Under the pieces are notes generated by a model. It had not been told where the DNA came from. It was given only the letters and a program-made list of their open reading frames with translations, and ran no database searches. Below, one piece after another: positions 61,508 to 64,000 of a stretch of DNA of 64,000 bases. How positions within the stretch are numbered: position 1 is the stretch's first letter; each line of letters opens with the position of its first letter. Position numbers and translations under genes: made by a program. The DNA lies in NCBI RefSeq assembly GCF_006714895.1, contig NZ_VFME01000001.1, positions 2,294,001 to 2,358,000 of the forward strand, given 5' to 3'. Source of the DNA: Gramella sp. Hel_I_59 (GTDB lineage: Bacteria > Bacteroidota > Bacteroidia > Flavobacteriales > Flavobacteriaceae).

Positions 61508-62365
61508 ATGATAGAAAAAAAAGATCAAGAGGAAATGGGGCAAGTAGCACTTCCATTTAATGAAAATCAATTTAAAGATTTCTTGGTAAGCCTTCTAGGC
61601 AAACCTCAAACAATAACTAAAAATTTTAATGGTAGCTTTGAATTCACAAAAGATGATATTATCTCTTTACATCAATTATTGGATAATAGAATACTTCAGC
61701 AAAATGATGCCAGATTAATTCAATTTAGAGCTACAGTAAGCTACAACGATAGTTCGTCAGTTACTTTATCTGGATTCGATCATCTTGTAAATTATAATGA
61801 GACTTTGCCAATTGTCTCTACGTCCATTCACTTAACTTGGCAATATTTAATTAAATTTCGTGATAAAAAAAACTATGAAATGCAAGAAGTTACTATATCT
61901 CTTGTAGGAAATAGTCAAGATTCAATAAGTTACGACGAAGATTTCGGGGGTTACTATCCAGGGCATAATCGGATTTTTATAAGAATCAAACATACAGCTA
62001 GGACTTGGGGTGCGGATATCGAAAATTTGATAATTAAACATTTAAAGACCTATGTAAATAAAGATCCGAAAATTTTAAATTTCTTTAGGTTCAATCCTGA
62101 ACGAATTGAATATTTATTATTCTCTTTACTATTTATTATTAATCTATGTTTTGCCTTTATCTGGCAAACGAACCTCAATTCCAGTGACATATCATATCTG
62201 CTATCCAACTATTTTCAAATCGCTACTTCCTTTATTGTAACACTAATAATTTATAAAATTACTGCCGTATTTTTAGATTCATTTGAAGTTTTTAATAGAC
62301 CTAGCTTCATACTTCTAACTAAAGAATCAGAAAAAAATAAAACGAAAAGCATTAGAAAATATTGA
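61508..62365 (+). CDS. Membrane protein with cytoplasmic N-terminal domain (285 aa)
   Basis: ATG 28 bases past the core box. A ~200-residue soluble domain (LVSLLGKPQTITKNFNGSFEFTKDDIISLHQLLDNRI.., VTISLVGNSQDSISYDEDFGGYYPGHNRIFIRIKHTARTWGADIENLI) is followed by two TM helices, about residues 207-223 and 238-258, and a basic tail. Domains of this kind with two terminal TM helices occur in small defence or signalling proteins. A 29-codon ORF begins right at its stop codon. Confidence 0.7.
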   Translation: MIEKKDQEEMGQVALPFNENQFKDFLVSLLGKPQTITKNFNGSFEFTKDDIISLHQLLDNRILQQNDARLIQFRATVSYNDSSSVTLSGFDHLVNYNETLPIVSTSIHLTWQYLIKFRDKKNYEMQEVTISLVGNSQDSISYDEDFGGYYPGHNRIFIRIKHTARTWGADIENLIIKHLKTYVNKDPKILNFFRFNPERIEYLLFSLLFIINLCFAFIWQTNLNSSDISYLLSNYFQIATSFIVTLIIYKITAVFLDSFEVFNRPSFILLTKESEKNKTKSIRKY

Positions 62366-62455
62366 ATGAGATGGGGTAAATATTTTATTACATTATTGCT
62401 TAGTATTATCCTAAATATTATCTCTAATTATATCTATACCACCTATTTCCAGTAA
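62366..62455 (+). CDS. Possible 29-aa membrane peptide
   Basis: The ATG immediately follows the TGA of the upstream gene, so it could be translated by re-initiation. Product MRWGKYFITLLLSIILNIIS followed by NYIYTTYFQ: basic start and one TM helix. It fills the space up to the attC. Small size makes chance possible. Confidence 0.45.
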   Translation: MRWGKYFITLLLSIILNIISNYIYTTYFQ

Positions 62456-62463
62456 AAACCTAC

Positions 62464-62596
62464 AGCCAACATCGGTTAATCGCAAATAACGGGTCTTGTC
62501 GAAAAAGTGTGGTTTTAAAAACCAAGAAACAAAAGAGTTAATCCGACAAGTCCGCGTACCTAATCCCGCAACTTGCGATAACCGTAACCGTTGCCC
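62464..62596 (+). repeat. attC site 57 (type B)
   Basis: R'' AGCCAAC complements cassette start GTTGGCT at 61474. R' GTTGCCC. Confidence 0.9.
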
Positions 62597-62602
62597 ACAA
62601 TT

Positions 62603-63592
62603 ATGAAACAAGCATTTTTAGTAACGACTTTATTCTTAGCTGTAAATCTGATTTCTGCACAAACAGAAAAACCGATTGATAAAATTGTATCAGAAAAGTT
62701 TGAAAATAACTTCAATTCAAATGATTTTGAGAAAATCTTTAATTCCTTTTCAAATGAGATGCAGAAAGCTTTACCAAACGATCAAGCAATCAAATTTCTA
62801 TCTGATTTTAAGAATCAGGCAGGAGAAATAAAATTTCGAGAATTTAGAAAATATGTAAAAGGAACTTTTGCATCCTACAAAACAGTTTTTGAAAATGGAG
62901 TTTTCGCTCTGAACATATCAACTGATAATAAATCAAAAATAAATGGATTTTATATTGAACCATTTAAAGAAGATAATTTTCCTATAATTGATCGAAATTT
63001 AACTAAACTAATTTTGCCATTTCAAGATGAATGGACCGTAACTTGGGGCGGAGATACTGCAGAATTAAATTACCACGTTGAAAATAAAGCTCAGAAAAAT
63101 GCTTTTGATTTCGTAGTGACTGATGAAAATGGAAAATCATATAAAACAGACGGAAGGACAAACGAAGATTATTACGCATTTGGAAAAAAGTTAATTTCAC
63201 CTTGTGACGGAGAAGTTGTTTTAAAAGTAGATGGGATTGAAGATAATCTGCCAGGAGAATTAAATCCAATTTATGTACCTGGAAATACGGTAATTTTAAA
63301 AACCGTGAATAATGAATATTTGTTTTTTGCACATTTTAAACAAAATACGATCAAAGTTGAACAGGGACAAAAAGTAAAAAAAGGAGAAGTTTTAGGGCTT
63401 TGTGGTAACTCGGGTAATTCCTCTGAACCACATTTACATTTTCATATTCAAAACGTAAAAAACATGAATGTCGCAACTGGTGTAAAATGTTATTTTGAAG
63501 AAATAAATGCGAACGGAGAAATTAAGAGGGATTATTCAACAATCAAAGGCGACAAGATTAGTAACATCATAACGGTGGGCAACAACGGTTAA
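62603..63592 (+). CDS. Exported M23-family zinc metallopeptidase with DUF3887-like N-terminus (329 aa)
   Basis: The ATG at 62603 gives signal peptide FLVTTLFLAVNLISAQ. Residues 20-115 (IVSEKFENNFNSNDFEKIFNSFSNEMQKALP..) look like DUF3887. The M23 (LytM) domain follows: NYHVENKAQKNAFDFVV (first His and Asp ligands), SPCDGEVV, YVPGNTVILKT, FFAHFKQNTIKVEQGQKVKKGEVLGLCGNSGNSSEPHLHFHI (HxH). All zinc ligands are present, so it may cut peptidoglycan cross-links. The stop codon is in the attC (..VGNNG*). Confidence 0.88.
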   Translation: MKQAFLVTTLFLAVNLISAQTEKPIDKIVSEKFENNFNSNDFEKIFNSFSNEMQKALPNDQAIKFLSDFKNQAGEIKFREFRKYVKGTFASYKTVFENGVFALNISTDNKSKINGFYIEPFKEDNFPIIDRNLTKLILPFQDEWTVTWGGDTAELNYHVENKAQKNAFDFVVTDENGKSYKTDGRTNEDYYAFGKKLISPCDGEVVLKVDGIEDNLPGELNPIYVPGNTVILKTVNNEYLFFAHFKQNTIKVEQGQKVKKGEVLGLCGNSGNSSEPHLHFHIQNVKNMNVATGVKCYFEEINANGEIKRDYSTIKGDKISNIITVGNNG

Positions 63593-63709
63593 TCGCCAAT
63601 AAGCGGCACCGTTAGTAAGAAAATATTTAACTTGACCAACAAACCAACACTAAGCCGACAAATCCGCGTCCCTCACTCCGCCAACTGGCGATAACCGAGA
63701 CCGTTGTGC
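63577..63709 (+). repeat. attC site 58 (type A)
   Basis: R'' GGGCAAC complements cassette start GTTGCCC at 62590. R' GTTGTGC. Supplies the stop codon of the peptidase gene. Last attC in the window. Confidence 0.9.
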
Positions 63710-63792
63710 GCAATCCCTTAGAAAATAATCTGATAACATTACTGATATCGATTTAAAATAAAACTCAGAAGAGGATCAAAACACTAAAATAT

Positions 63793-64000
63793 CTACCATA
63801 ATTTTCGTTCACGTTTGGCTTTTCTTCTGTCGGATAAAGACGATATAGCAATGTATAAAGTGAAAAATGGTATATAGAAATAATATTCACCAAAGAAATA
63901 AGCTAACAAAATGTCTAGAGGTAGAATCATTAAAGAAGCGAAAAACCAAACATAATTTGTTGTATAGCCGGTTTCTCTCAATTTGCCATCAATACTAGGT
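63793..64000 (-). CDS. Membrane protein, partial, opposite orientation to the array
   Basis: Minus-strand frame with its stop at 63793, still open at the window's right edge (..PSIDGKLRETGYTTNYVW), so its start lies outside. The visible ~68 residues contain two hydrophobic segments (FFASLMILPLDILLAYFF, FYIPFFTLYIAISSL) and a very basic C-terminus (SDRRKAKRERKLW). It sits in the last, incomplete cassette. Confidence 0.6.
   Translation of the reverse strand, partial: PSIDGKLRETGYTTNYVWFFASLMILPLDILLAYFFGEYYFYIPFFTLYIAISSLSDRRKAKRERKLW

Larger units (their letters stand above)
1..64000 (+). mobile_element. Chromosomal integron cassette array (58 complete cassettes, 59 attC sites, no integrase in window)
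   Basis: Single genes alternate with ~133 bp attC-like palindromes along the whole window, always in the same orientation. Cassette ends are self-complementary: the bases after each G^TT core are the reverse complement of those before the same cassette's attC. Two main attC families are interspersed: type A (ATCGCC..GCGG / CCGC..GGCGAT, about 29 sites) and type B (ATCGCAA..CGGG / CCCG..TTGCGAT, about 21), plus minor types C-G. Gene orientation implies that attI and intI lie left of position 1. That this is a chromosomal (sedentary) array rather than a plasmid integron is inferred from its length. Confidence 0.93.

Noticed and set aside
106..63709. Regularly repeated ~130 bp palindromes as a CRISPR array or as REP/terminator elements
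   Set aside because: Spacing equals whole genes, repeats are imperfect palindromes with integron core boxes, and ends co-vary with each cassette's start. attC explains all of this.
1..64000. Integrase gene, attI, tRNA or rRNA genes
   Set aside because: Looked for; no tyrosine recombinase-like protein, no tRNA-like cloverleaf and no rRNA segment was noticed in the window.

Overview
The window is one long, uninterrupted chromosomal-integron (superintegron-type) gene cassette array. About every 1 kb the sequence repeats the same module: one gene (sometimes two) followed by a ~133 bp imperfect-palindrome element with all the hallmarks of an attC recombination site. These are outer R''/R' boxes (RYYYAAC ... 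GTTRRRY), an inner stem CGGTTAATCGCC / GGCGATAACCG with one extra A on the left arm, and a variable middle. In nearly every cassette the first bases after the core G^TT are the reverse complement of the bases just before that cassette's own attC (for example GTTAGGC ... GCCTAAC, GTTACCTGC ... GCAGGTAAC). I count 59 attC sites, all in the same orientation, giving 58 complete cassettes plus a cut one at each edge. No integrase or attI is present; by cassette orientation they should lie to the left of the window.

The organism looks like a low-GC member of the Bacteroidota, probably a flavobacterium. The evidence is Bacteroidota-type promoters (TTG/TTTG ... TAnnTTTG) in front of the toxin-antitoxin cassettes, many TTG starts, many small Sec-signal proteins and lipoproteins, and PorT-like beta-barrel, CarboxypepD_reg-like, TonB-like and LytTR proteins.

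Six near-identical copies of a 1.23 kb IS110-family element (1354-2582, 5066-6294, 30535-31763, 41894-43122, 49018-50246, 55877-57105) are all inserted in the same orientation at the same base of an attC, between the L' and R' boxes. The ~200 bp non-coding end upstream of each transposase contains what looks like a bridge RNA. Its target loop carries one guide matching ATARCCG and one complementary to CGAGACCGTT, which are the two halves of the attC insertion site. Its donor loop carries guides matching the element's own two ends.

Cassette content: (i) five toxin-antitoxin modules (9.5, 44.0, 51.1, 51.9 and 59.3 kb), each with its own promoter or operator-like palindrome; (ii) probable phage-defence or nucleic-acid-acting proteins: a DUF3800 protein, two Abi/DRT-like reverse transcriptases (one overlapping a PD-(D/E)XK-like gene), an ApeA-like HEPN protein, a PIN-like protein, an HNH-like protein, a nucleotidyltransferase-like (DUF4269-like) protein, a restriction-endonuclease-like protein and two broken HEPN-type genes; (iii) many small exported proteins and lipoproteins of unknown function; (iv) two beta-lactamase-fold serine hydrolases, an M23 peptidase, an alpha/beta-hydrolase-like lipoprotein, an FG-GAP propeller and a LytTR + CPBP-protease pair. 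Four cassettes occur twice. Most genes start within 10-40 bp of the recombination core, so they have no room for a promoter of their own. Several genes take their stop codon from the attC itself. One cassette (47255-47630) has no convincing gene, and two cassettes (55.1 kb and 63.8 kb) carry their gene on the opposite strand.
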